DNA from: VFKE01 sp031400955
Lineage (GTDB): Bacteria; Verrucomicrobiota; Verrucomicrobiia; Verrucomicrobiales; Verrucomicrobiaceae
Direction: 5' to 3'
NCBI GenBank assembly: GCA_031400955.1
Contig: JANNQW010000002.1
Location: forward strand, 1-12,597
Length of the DNA stretch: 12,597 nucleotides
A program made the position numbers and the translations under genes. Below the pieces are notes generated by a model. The model worked only from the letters and a program-made list of their open reading frames with translations, ran no database searches and was not told the origin of the DNA. Below are positions 1-6,730 of the stretch, piece after piece (position 1 is the stretch's first letter; each line of letters opens with the position of its first letter).

Positions 1-17
1 CATCGGTAATGCCATTT

Positions 18-75
18 TTGGAGTGCTCTGACATGTCCGAGATTTCCCACGCCGCGACATGTCGCAGCACTCCAA
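18..75. repeat. REP-like imperfect inverted repeat
   Basis: The arms are 18-37 and 56-75, 20 bases each, of which 18 pair; only the two bases at the centre of each arm differ. The loop is 18 bases. Each arm contains the 8-base palindrome GACATGTC, and the right side forms a longer perfect palindrome, GCGACATGTCGC, at 54-65, so alternative foldings exist. The arms start and end with TTGGAG/CTCCAA. Small dispersed palindromic units of this sort are common between genes in bacteria; whether this one is repeated elsewhere in the genome cannot be seen from the window. Confidence 0.7.
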
Positions 76-112
76 GCACATAGAGACAGGTAAGATGTGC
101 GCATGATAAAAC

Positions 113-219
113 TTTGTGGCCGCATCTCGTAAGAGTGCGGGAAGACAGGAAGTTCTGTAGCCAGGAGACTTTGTCCCGCACTTTCGCTTCGCGGCTGCGC
201 AACACGAGATGCGGCTACG
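113..219. repeat. second long two-tier inverted repeat
   Basis: Outer arms: GCCGCATCTCGT within 117-130 pairs with ACGAGATGCGGC within 204-217 (13 of 14 positions), extended outward by GT/TTT with one unpaired base. Inner arms: AGTGCGGGA at 134-142 pairs perfectly with TCCCGCACT at 174-182. The right side carries an extra unpaired insert of about 20 bases (184-203). This could be a transcript-ending structure, a REP-type element, or the end pair of a small non-autonomous element; no flanking target duplication is evident. Confidence 0.6.
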
Positions 220-276
220 AAAATCTTTAAAATGCTTTAATAAAATGCTCCGGTGGACTTCACCTCCTTCTTAGGA

Positions 277-1596
277 TCAACCCAGATTTAGCGCCCCGCC
301 TTCGCAGAAGGCGGTCTTGCCGAAAGTTTGCAGTTCATCGTGGCCCATGGCGTGAGCCACGGCCAGCCACAAACGGTTGTGGGCTGCTTTGTCAAACTTG
401 AGCGAGCGGCCCATCTTGAAACCGGAGCCTCCGCCGAGCATGACGTAAGGGATGTTGTCGAGCGTGTGATTGTTGCCTTTGCCGAGTTCGTTAGTCCAGA
501 CCAGCAGTGTGTGGTCGAGCATGCTGCCCTCACCGGCGGGCTCGGGTGTTTCGGCAAGACGTTTGGCCAGATGGGCAAACTCGCCGGCAAACCAGGTGTT
601 GATCTTCACGAGCTTGGCGTGGCTGTCCTTGTTGTCGTCCGGATCGTGGGAGAGAGAGTGATGGCCTTCCTCGACGCCGAGCCAGCGCATTTGGGCCATG
701 CCGACCGAACGCATGTATTGTAGCGTGGCCACCCGGGCCATGTCGTTGGCGAGCGCGTTCACAAGCAGGTCAATCTGGATGCGGCTGATCTGCGGCGTAT
801 TGTCGTTCACCAGTTCGATGCTGGGGTCGAGCTTGGGGACGGGATGCGAGAGCTGACCCTGCTTGTCAGCGTCTATTAAATCCTGCTCCAGAGTGCGCAC
901 CAGCGTGAGATGCTGGTCGAGCAAGGCTTTGTCGCGAGCGCTTAGTTTCTTGGATACGCGCTTCAAGTCGTCGCGCACATCGTCGAGGATGCTGACGAGA
1001 CTGGCCTTGTCCTTCATCTGGCCGTAAAGCTTCTTCAGCATCTGGTGGGGATCATCAATGGGGGCCACGGGCTGATTGCTGCCGGCATAGCTCATGCGCG
1101 TCCAGGGATCAGCCCGGTTGGGCACGGCCACACCGAACTCAATCGAGCCAAATCGCGTGCGTGTTTCCGGGCGTGACTGGAGGAAGTTCTTAATTTCCTG
1201 ATCGATGGAAATATTGCTGGCCCAGCCGGCCGGGTTGCCGCCGCCGCCCATGATGTTGCCTTTGAGAAGTTCATCGCAAGTCAGCAGACAGCTCATGCCG
1301 CGCATGTGATGGTCTCCATCACCGCCCACTTTGTTGGCAATCCCGTGCAGGACGAGCGTGCGATCCTTAAAGGGCTCGAGAGGCTTGAGGATGGATTTGA
1401 GATCGAAGCCCGCGCCTTCCTGCTCCGGCCAGAACTCATCCGGCAGAGTGCCGTTGGGGGAGAACATGATGACGAGGCGCTGACGGCGCTGTGGCAGCGT
1501 TGCGCCTGTGAGTTCTGGCAGTCCGCTGAGAAACGGGAGTGCGGCAGCGGAGATTCCGAGGTCGCGGAGGAACTGGCGGCGGTATAGCGATTTCAT
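277..1596 (-). CDS. DUF1552 (HXXSHH-type) secreted protein
   Basis: The product is 439 aa from the chosen start, close to the usual family length. The N-terminus MKSLYRRQFLRDLGISAAAL is a Tat-type signal (twin Arg at 6-7) followed by a hydrophobic stretch, which is why the ATG at 1596 is preferred over in-frame ATGs up to 1677 that would add a non-signal-like leader overlapping the upstream gene. Family features are visible: RLVIMFSPNGTLPDEFWP near the mature N-terminus, a conserved HMRG segment, and EEGHHSLSHDPDD at about residues 310-322, matching the family's HxxSHH region except that the last His is Asp. The C-terminal part has the LDHTLLVWTNELGKGNNH block. It lies 13 bp downstream of the DUF1592-type cytochrome gene, so the two form an operon. 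No Shine-Dalgarno is seen. The biochemical role is unknown for the family; I infer an exported partner of the cytochrome. Confidence 0.9.
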   Translation of the reverse strand: MKSLYRRQFLRDLGISAAALPFLSGLPELTGATLPQRRQRLVIMFSPNGTLPDEFWPEQEGAGFDLKSILKPLEPFKDRTLVLHGIANKVGGDGDHHMRGMSCLLTCDELLKGNIMGGGGNPAGWASNISIDQEIKNFLQSRPETRTRFGSIEFGVAVPNRADPWTRMSYAGSNQPVAPIDDPHQMLKKLYGQMKDKASLVSILDDVRDDLKRVSKKLSARDKALLDQHLTLVRTLEQDLIDADKQGQLSHPVPKLDPSIELVNDNTPQISRIQIDLLVNALANDMARVATLQYMRSVGMAQMRWLGVEEGHHSLSHDPDDNKDSHAKLVKINTWFAGEFAHLAKRLAETPEPAGEGSMLDHTLLVWTNELGKGNNHTLDNIPYVMLGGGSGFKMGRSLKFDKAAHNRLWLAVAHAMGHDELQTFGKTAFCEGGALNLG

Positions 1597-1609
1597 GTCG
1601 GGAGCGGTG

Positions 1610-3985
1610 TCAGTTGCTGACGGTATCAGGGGAGACGGCCGGCACTCCATCGAGCGCGGCCACGAGGGCGATTTCAATCAGAAGCTTTTGAATGTTGCAA
1701 TCTGAGACAGTGAACTTGCGCTGCAACTCGTCCAGCGTGCGCATTCCGTAAGCGGGCGCTAGTTGCTTGACGGTGTGATTAAAAAGCTGGCGGACAAAGG
1801 CCCGATGGCCCAGAGGATTGCCAGCCACATAGTTCACGATATCTCTCGGTCCTGTGAGGTGAACCCTGTCGCCCTTTTCGTTGGCAAATTCGGTTACGGG
1901 ATTCACCGGCTGGTTGTTGTCCTTGGTGCGCCAGCGGCCGATGGCGTCAAAGTTTTCGAGGCTGAAGCCGAGCGGGTTGATCAGCGAATGGCAGGACATG
2001 CAGGAATCGTTCTGCGTGAGCCGGGTGATTTTCTCACGCATGGTGAGTTTCGGATCGAAGTGGCTTTCCTCGAACGCGACGGCCATGGGCGGCGGCTTGA
2101 GGGCCATGCCGACGATGTTGCGAGTTAGAAAGACGCCGCGATGGATCGGCGAAGTCTGCCGGCTGTAGGCTAGGGACGCGAGAAGGTATGGGTGGGTTAC
2201 CACGCCAGCGCGTTGCTTCGGATCAAACGAGATGCGTTGCAAGCCATCGCCGGGCGCGGTCTTGCCGTAAATCTTCGCGAGACGCTCGTTGAGCAGGAGG
2301 TAGTCTGCCTGGAGGAGTTCTCGGTAGTCGGATTTTTCACTCCAAACGACTTCATCGATGAACTGCATCAGTGACATGCGCAGATCAGACTGGACCTCCT
2401 TGCTGAAACCGGGGAAGTCCTTGGGATCTTTCGAGATGTTTTCCGCGCGTTCCAATTCGAGCCAGTGATGAAAGAATCCTTGAAGCTTGGCACGGGTTCG
2501 AGGATCGGCGATCATGCGCTGCGCTTCCCCGGCAGCTTGTTCGCGGGTATGCAGCTTCCCATCAGCGGCGGCGCGCGTGAGGCGTTGGTCGGGAAGGGAA
2601 TCCCAGAGCGCTAGGGCCAGGCGGGAGGCCACGGCATAATCGTCCGGCCGGTCGGGCTCAGCGACGGCAGGATAAAGAAACTCCGGTGCCTTCAAGGTGA
2701 AAAGCACGATCCGTTTGACTGCCAGATCGGACGTTTTCGCGGTGGCAAAATGCCGGTCGACATTGTGTTTAATTATTTCATCAGTCAATGGGCGGCGGAA
2801 CGCCGTGCCAGAAAATTCAGCGGCAAATTTCCGGAGCTTTTCCGTGCGGTCCGGTGAGTTGCGTTTGGTTCCGGCCAGCTCGTCAACGTTTTTCTCCACA
2901 TATTCAGAAATCGCGACCGCAGCCTCGGTGGTTGCCTGGTCCCAGTCCTTGGAGATGGTGGTGCCCCGCTCGTAGCCTCCACTGCGATCGTCTGCGGGAA
3001 AGACGGCATCCACAATCATGAGCGGCTTCGGCCGGTCGGTGCGAAAGACGCGCCGGGGAATGATCTCCTTCACGCCATGCGGAGGCTTCCACCACAATTC
3101 GATCGAGGCCGACTTTTCCTTGAACTTGAAATGCTCCAGCGTCAGTCCGTAGGCCCGTCCGCCCAGAAGGTAAATGGTGCGTTTTTCCTCGCGCACATCC
3201 GGGCCGCTGCTGACCCATGCATCGATCAACGCGTTGCCTTCGCTCAGATTATTGACGTGCAGTCGCGCTCCGTTTTCGGTTTTGATGCTGAATTCATACA
3301 GGCCCGTTTCCTCCGCGACGACGCTGCCTTCCCAGCGGTTTTGGAACTGATCCGCTTCCATAGTCTCCTTGTCCGGGCTGTCCGCGCCGAAGCGAAATGA
3401 AACAACTGGATCGACACGCTCGATCGTCATGTTTGGAACCTTGGCCTTGATTCCTTTCTTGGCGGTGGTGTCCACGGCTTCCTCGCCGGGCTTCGGGAGT
3501 TTCTGTCCGCGGTAGAATCCCTTGAGACCCGTCTCTGCCGTTATCGGGCGGTCAAATCCGGGACCCATGCGAAAGTGGCCGATCAAGTCTGCCACGGACG
3601 TGCGATACTGGGAAATCGTCAGGCGGCTCAAATCCATCGGCGGAAGGGGGAGCCGGGTCTGGGCCTCGGACGAATAGAATGACTCGTAAATATAAGCCGC
3701 CACTTGTTTCGCGTCTTCACCCACGCACGCGCCCTCGTTGTCCTCCGGCATCGTCTTCTCAATCTTGCGGGTCAGCGCCTCCAGATTGCGCTCGCCCACG
3801 AGCGGCTCGTCATATTTCCCTTCGACGCCCTCTCCGTTTTTTCCATGGCATTGCAGACAAAGCTTCTGATAAATTGCGGCTCCAGGATGGGGCGCTGCGG
3901 CCGCAGTCAGGGGCAGAGATTGAGGCAGGATCGCAACGATCCCGCATGCCAGGATAAGGGGAAAGTTGCTTGATTGAAATGGCAT
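1610..3985 (-). CDS. DUF1592-type multi-domain cytochrome with PA14 domain
   Basis: The protein is 791 aa from ATG 3985, chosen because it gives a clean signal peptide (MPFQSSNFPLILACGIVAIL, cleavage near TAAAA); an in-frame ATG at 4039 would put 18 odd residues in front and translate through a palindrome. Domains in order (numbering from 3985): a c-type cytochrome with CLQCH at 43-47 and a possible axial Met at about 79; a DUF1587 segment (MDLSRLTISQYRTSVADLIG) at about 117-140; a PA14 carbohydrate-binding-like domain at about 190-305; DUF1595 and DUF1592 through the middle; DUF1588 with a second haem motif CMSCH at 662-666 followed by INPLGFSLENFDAIGRWR; and a C-terminal DUF1585. The two CxxCH motifs imply covalent haem and a location outside the cytoplasm. 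Proteins of this design are expanded in Planctomycetes and Verrucomicrobia; electron transfer tied to polysaccharide or other substrate oxidation is often suggested but not proven here. First gene of the operon with the DUF1552 gene. Confidence 0.9.
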   Translation of the reverse strand: MPFQSSNFPLILACGIVAILPQSLPLTAAAAPHPGAAIYQKLCLQCHGKNGEGVEGKYDEPLVGERNLEALTRKIEKTMPEDNEGACVGEDAKQVAAYIYESFYSSEAQTRLPLPPMDLSRLTISQYRTSVADLIGHFRMGPGFDRPITAETGLKGFYRGQKLPKPGEEAVDTTAKKGIKAKVPNMTIERVDPVVSFRFGADSPDKETMEADQFQNRWEGSVVAEETGLYEFSIKTENGARLHVNNLSEGNALIDAWVSSGPDVREEKRTIYLLGGRAYGLTLEHFKFKEKSASIELWWKPPHGVKEIIPRRVFRTDRPKPLMIVDAVFPADDRSGGYERGTTISKDWDQATTEAAVAISEYVEKNVDELAGTKRNSPDRTEKLRKFAAEFSGTAFRRPLTDEIIKHNVDRHFATAKTSDLAVKRIVLFTLKAPEFLYPAVAEPDRPDDYAVASRLALALWDSLPDQRLTRAAADGKLHTREQAAGEAQRMIADPRTRAKLQGFFHHWLELERAENISKDPKDFPGFSKEVQSDLRMSLMQFIDEVVWSEKSDYRELLQADYLLLNERLAKIYGKTAPGDGLQRISFDPKQRAGVVTHPYLLASLAYSRQTSPIHRGVFLTRNIVGMALKPPPMAVAFEESHFDPKLTMREKITRLTQNDSCMSCHSLINPLGFSLENFDAIGRWRTKDNNQPVNPVTEFANEKGDRVHLTGPRDIVNYVAGNPLGHRAFVRQLFNHTVKQLAPAYGMRTLDELQRKFTVSDCNIQKLLIEIALVAALDGVPAVSPDTVSN

Positions 3986-4005
3986 GAATGAATTGCCGGA
4001 TGGTT

Positions 4006-4033
4006 GGAGCACTTGCGCAAGTGCAGGTGCTCC
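4006..4033. promoter_or_regulatory. palindromic operator-like element upstream of the cytochrome operon
   Basis: GCACTTGCGCAAGTGC at 4009-4024 is a perfect 16-base palindrome. It overlaps a wider inverted repeat, GGAGCAC at 4006-4012 with GTGCTCC at 4027-4033. The element lies 21-48 bases upstream of the ATG at 3985 on the minus strand, so it could be a dimeric repressor site over the promoter or leader, or a structured 5' UTR. It could also be a REP-like unit, since its TTGGAG...CTCC borders resemble the repeat at 18-75. Its function is inferred from position and symmetry only. Confidence 0.45.
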
Positions 4034-4078
4034 GGTCATCCGATGGTAGTATTACTCAGAATGGAAAGTCATTCTATC

Positions 4079-4106
4079 AGCCAGCCGGTGATCTGGCGGC
4101 CTGGCT
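4079..4106 (-). terminator. hairpin downstream of the permease gene, possible terminator
   Basis: AGCCAG at 4079-4084 pairs with CTGGCT at 4101-4106, with further partial pairing among the GC-rich bases between them. It begins 13 bases past the stop codon of the permease gene in its direction of transcription. No T-run follows, so it would be a weak or factor-assisted terminator at best. Confidence 0.35.
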
Positions 4107-4119
4107 CATGAACCGCAGT

Positions 4120-5499
4120 TTAATCTTCCTGTGCGACCGGATGCTTGGGTTTGAGCACTGCGTAGAGCACGAGGCTGATGAGGATGATGGCTCCGGCGAT
4201 GAGTGGTGCGGTTTGCTGGGCTTGGTCGGCGCTGGTGATGGCGCTCTGGACGCGGACGATGATGAGCAGGGCGCAGACGAGCGCGCCGAAGATGGGGACG
4301 AGCAGCGGTGGCTCGAAGCCGCCGCGGGGCTCGCCGGGGCGGCGCTTGAGGATGACGAGGGAGATGTTGACCACGGTGAAGACGAAGAGAAGCAGCAGCA
4401 CGGTGGATTCCGCTAGCTGTTTGACGCCGCCGCTGAGAATGAGCAGGGATACGATGCCAAAGAGAACAATGATGGCGATGTGCGGTGACTGGCGCTTAGC
4501 ATGAACGCTGCCAAGCACGGCAGGCAGCAGGCCCTGGCGGCTCATGCCGTAGAGCAGGCGTGATCCCATGAGGTAGTTGAGAAGCGCGGTGTTGCCGATG
4601 GCGAAGATGGTGATGAAACCATAGATGGGCTTGATGCCGGTGAACCATGGCGCCGCACGGCTGGCCACCTCCATGAGCGGGGCATCGCTTTTAGCGAGTT
4701 CCTGCCACGGCACGACAGACACGGCGGTGATGGCGACGGCCAGGTAGATGGCGGTGGCCAGGATCATGGCGCTGATGAGACCGAAGGGGACGTTCTTGGA
4801 GGGATTTTTCACTTCCTCGCTGACGTTGAGGATGTCCTCGAAGCCGATGAAGGAATAGAACGTCAGCACCGCACCTTGCATGATGAGCGCGAAGGTGATG
4901 CCGGAGCCGACACCGCCTTCTGCGGTGTCACCGGGCGAAACAAAGTAATCCACGCTGCCCCAGTAGCGCGCGCCGACGGCGATGATGAACAGAAGACCGC
5001 TGGCCTCGATGACAGTGCAAAGAATGTTCAGCCACATGCTTTCACGGATGCCACGATAGATGACGCAGCCGATGAGGAAGACGACGCCGATGGAGGCGAG
5101 CTTGATGGTGGTGTCATTGAGATTCCATCCGCTTAGTTCCTTGACTTGTCTGATGATGGCCTGCGAGCCGGTGGCCATGCTGGTTAGGCCGCTCATCATC
5201 ACGGCGATGCCGATGACATAACTGAGCAGCGGTTTGCGCAAGGCTCGGTGCGTGACATAGGCCGCGCCGCCCGCCTTGGCGTAGCGTCCGCCGACGCAGG
5301 CATAAGAGAGGCCGGTGAGCATCGCTCCGATCATGGCCATGAGGAAGGCCAGCCACATGGCATTGCCGAGACCGCCCGCCGCCTTGCCGATGAGAGCGTA
5401 GATGCCCGCGCCGAGCATGGAGCCGAGGCCGTAAAACATGATTTGCCAGCCACCGATGGCTTGGATCAGGGCGGGCTTCGGGGAGGCGGGATCAGTCAT
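4120..5499 (-). CDS. APC-family amino-acid permease
   Basis: The protein is 459 aa and strongly hydrophobic along its length, with about 12 likely membrane segments. Family marks are visible: the glycine-rich first helix YGLGSMLGAGIYALIG at residues 23-38 (the substrate-binding GxGxG-type break), GGRYAKAGGAAY after helix 2, and the mid-protein block FYSFIGFEDILNVSEEVKNP followed by SKNVPFGL, which is the conserved E-(V/I)-KNP(x)N(x)P signature of amino acid-polyamine-organocation carriers. It therefore probably imports amino acids or related amines across the inner membrane by proton or sodium symport; the substrate cannot be told. The start at 5499 gives a short cytoplasmic tail before helix 1, as usual. 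No Shine-Dalgarno is seen. It is transcribed alone: 134 bp to the cytochrome gene with a hairpin and palindrome between, and a 397-bp gap behind it. Confidence 0.9.
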   Translation of the reverse strand: MTDPASPKPALIQAIGGWQIMFYGLGSMLGAGIYALIGKAAGGLGNAMWLAFLMAMIGAMLTGLSYACVGGRYAKAGGAAYVTHRALRKPLLSYVIGIAVMMSGLTSMATGSQAIIRQVKELSGWNLNDTTIKLASIGVVFLIGCVIYRGIRESMWLNILCTVIEASGLLFIIAVGARYWGSVDYFVSPGDTAEGGVGSGITFALIMQGAVLTFYSFIGFEDILNVSEEVKNPSKNVPFGLISAMILATAIYLAVAITAVSVVPWQELAKSDAPLMEVASRAAPWFTGIKPIYGFITIFAIGNTALLNYLMGSRLLYGMSRQGLLPAVLGSVHAKRQSPHIAIIVLFGIVSLLILSGGVKQLAESTVLLLLFVFTVVNISLVILKRRPGEPRGGFEPPLLVPIFGALVCALLIIVRVQSAITSADQAQQTAPLIAGAIILISLVLYAVLKPKHPVAQED

Positions 5500-5896
5500 G
5501 CCGTGTTACTTACGGAGATCATGCCAGGCGGGAAGGTAAAATTCGGGTGTAGGCACACGCCAGCTTCACTTCTTCAACTGCGTCTCTTTCTCCAGCGCCA
5601 GCGCGGCGCTGCGTCCCGGTAGTTTTGAGAAACGCGGGTCAGTTGACATAATCTTGAGCAAGTCACGCCTATCTTCTCCTTCCTGTAAGCCAGTTCCGCA
5701 GCATAGAGCGCACAGTGCAATTGATCCGCAGCGCTCGTGTAAAGTGATCCCGCATGTGTGTGTGTGTAAATCATCAGCTTAGCCTGACGCGCTCTCCAGC
5801 TTGAAGAAAGGCCCGCAACTATCAGCGAAAACAGAAAAATTGGGCCTCGAATTCACGCAGTGCGATTTCGAATTTGGCGCTTCTCTGGCGTCAGGG
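5500..5896. other. gap between permease and hydrolase genes
   Basis: No intact gene is seen in these 397 bases. On the minus strand 5566-5774 carries a probable gene remnant (listed separately), partly overlapping a (GT)6 microsatellite at about 5755-5766. The stretch 5775-5896 shows no coding pattern and no strong terminator after the hydrolase gene. The promoter for the permease should lie within about 5500-5570 but I see no convincing -35/-10 pair. Confidence 0.6.
5566..5774 (-). pseudogene. decayed C-terminal gene remnant split across two frames
   Basis: One frame starting at ATG 5774 reads like protein through SAADQLHCALYAAELAYRKE (to about 5675) and then turns into low-complexity Arg/Trp-rich sequence. 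A second frame takes over in the same place and reads GEDRRDLLKIM, then STDPRFSKLPGRSAALALEK and ends ETQLKK at a TGA at 5566-5568. Joining them with a single indel near 5671-5690 would give a continuous 70-residue C-terminus. This pattern suggests a real gene end that has been frameshifted and has lost its front, or a small gene with one sequencing error. I do not recognise the family. The alternative is that both readings are chance. Confidence 0.35.
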
Positions 5897-6679
5897 TCAC
5901 CATTTTAGCTTCAGGCCATCATGCGCGATGTTCACGCCCTTGGGAAGTTTTTGTTCCTCTCGCTCATGCAGGATCTCGCAGGAGAGATGTGTCAGCCATG
6001 TCTGTCTCGCCCCCACCTCCGATGCAAACACTAGGGCCTCAGAAAAATTCATGTGCGTGGGATGCGGTGTGTTTCTCAAGCCGTCCACGATTAATGTATC
6101 CACCCCGCGCAACTGCTCCACCGTATCCGGCATTGGCTCCTTCATATCGCTGAAATAGGCGCAGAGTTTTTTTCCGTCGCGCGAGAAGAGAAATCCCGTG
6201 GTGCTCACCTTGGCATGTTTCACCAGCAGCGGCGTGATCTCCGTTTCGCCGAGCCGGAAGGGTCCGTCGATCACCCTCGCGTCCGCCTTGAGATAGCCCC
6301 GCCAGCGATTCACGGTGTTGAAACTGAAATAGTAAATCCGCTGCAAGGCTTCCAGCGTTTCGGGCAAGCCGTAGACCGGCATAACAGCCTCCTCCGGAAT
6401 GGTAAAGCGGCGCACGTCATCGAATCCCATGACATGGTCCATGTGCGGGTGTGTGAAAAGCACCGCATCCAGCTTGCGAATATTCTCGCGCAGGCACTGG
6501 GTGCGAAAATCCGGCCCGGTATCCACGACGAAAGCGCACTCCGGAGTGGAGACGTGGATGGACGAGCGCAGGCGTTTGTCACGAGGGTCATGGCTGCGGC
6601 AGGTCTCACAGTCACACCCGATCATCGGCACCCCGACGGAGGTCCCGGTTCCAAGAAAGGTGAGTTCAAGTGCGGACAT
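5897..6679 (-). CDS. PhnP-like metallo-beta-lactamase-fold hydrolase
   Basis: The protein is 260 aa, cytoplasmic, with the full metal-binding set of the fold: LTFLGTGTSVGVPMIGCDC at the N-terminus, the HxHxDH motif THPHMDH (H77, H79, D81, H82), H155, SDMKE (D178), and THLSC (H231). The cysteine cluster GCDCETC (C22, C24, C27) matches the structural zinc site of E. coli PhnP, a phosphoribosyl cyclic phosphate phosphodiesterase. This subgroup is widespread outside phn operons, and no other phosphonate gene is nearby, so the true substrate is probably a cyclic phosphodiester but is not proven. The residue three after H231, which is the fourth zinc ligand (His) in PhnP, is Cys234 here. The start at 6679 fits homologues, which begin just before the LTFLGTGTS strand. 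The gene is divergent from recN across 51 bp; no Shine-Dalgarno. Confidence 0.88.
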   Translation of the reverse strand: MSALELTFLGTGTSVGVPMIGCDCETCRSHDPRDKRLRSSIHVSTPECAFVVDTGPDFRTQCLRENIRKLDAVLFTHPHMDHVMGFDDVRRFTIPEEAVMPVYGLPETLEALQRIYYFSFNTVNRWRGYLKADARVIDGPFRLGETEITPLLVKHAKVSTTGFLFSRDGKKLCAYFSDMKEPMPDTVEQLRGVDTLIVDGLRNTPHPTHMNFSEALVFASEVGARQTWLTHLSCEILHEREEQKLPKGVNIAHDGLKLKW

Positions 6680-6681
6680 CG

Positions 6682-6710
6682 TTGCAAATCAAGACACGCT
6701 CACTCATAAT
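6682..6710 (+). promoter_or_regulatory. sigma70-like promoter for recN
   Basis: TTGCAA at 6682-6687 and CATAAT at 6705-6710 are separated by exactly 17 bases, matching the -35/-10 layout with 4/6 and 5/6 consensus bases. Transcription would start about 14 bases ahead of the recN ATG at 6731, leaving a very short leader without a Shine-Dalgarno. I see no CTGT-N8-ACAG type LexA box in the 51-bp divergent gap, so SOS control is not evident. Confidence 0.45.
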
Positions 6711-6730
6711 CCAGCGGCCAGCCGTCCGCC

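Larger units (their letters stand above)
1..276. other. gene-free region with two structured inverted repeats
   Basis: No open reading frame here looks coding on either strand. The stretch lies downstream of the DUF1552 gene, which ends at 277. It holds two large imperfect inverted repeats (18-75 and 113-219, listed separately), an AT-rich tail at 219-246 with two copies of AAAATGCT, and a perfect Shine-Dalgarno-like AAGGAGGTG on the minus strand at about 262-270 with no start codon at a usable distance. Folded RNA from either repeat could help end minus-strand transcription, but neither is followed by a clear T-run. Confidence 0.7.

Noticed and set aside
328..723. A 131-codon plus-strand frame opposite the DUF1552 gene
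   Set aside because: Antisense shadow of a strong family match; no signal, domain or ribosome site of its own.
1597..1677. Upstream extension of the DUF1552 reading frame to ATG 1677
   Set aside because: It would overlap the cytochrome gene by 68 bases and put 27 non-signal-like residues before the Tat motif.
3986..4039. Upstream extension of the cytochrome reading frame to ATG 4039
   Set aside because: The added 18 residues come from the palindrome and precede a normal signal peptide that starts at Met of ATG 3985.
5755..5767. (GT)6 microsatellite as a phase-variation switch
   Set aside because: It is not inside or in the promoter of an intact gene, only at the front edge of a doubtful remnant.
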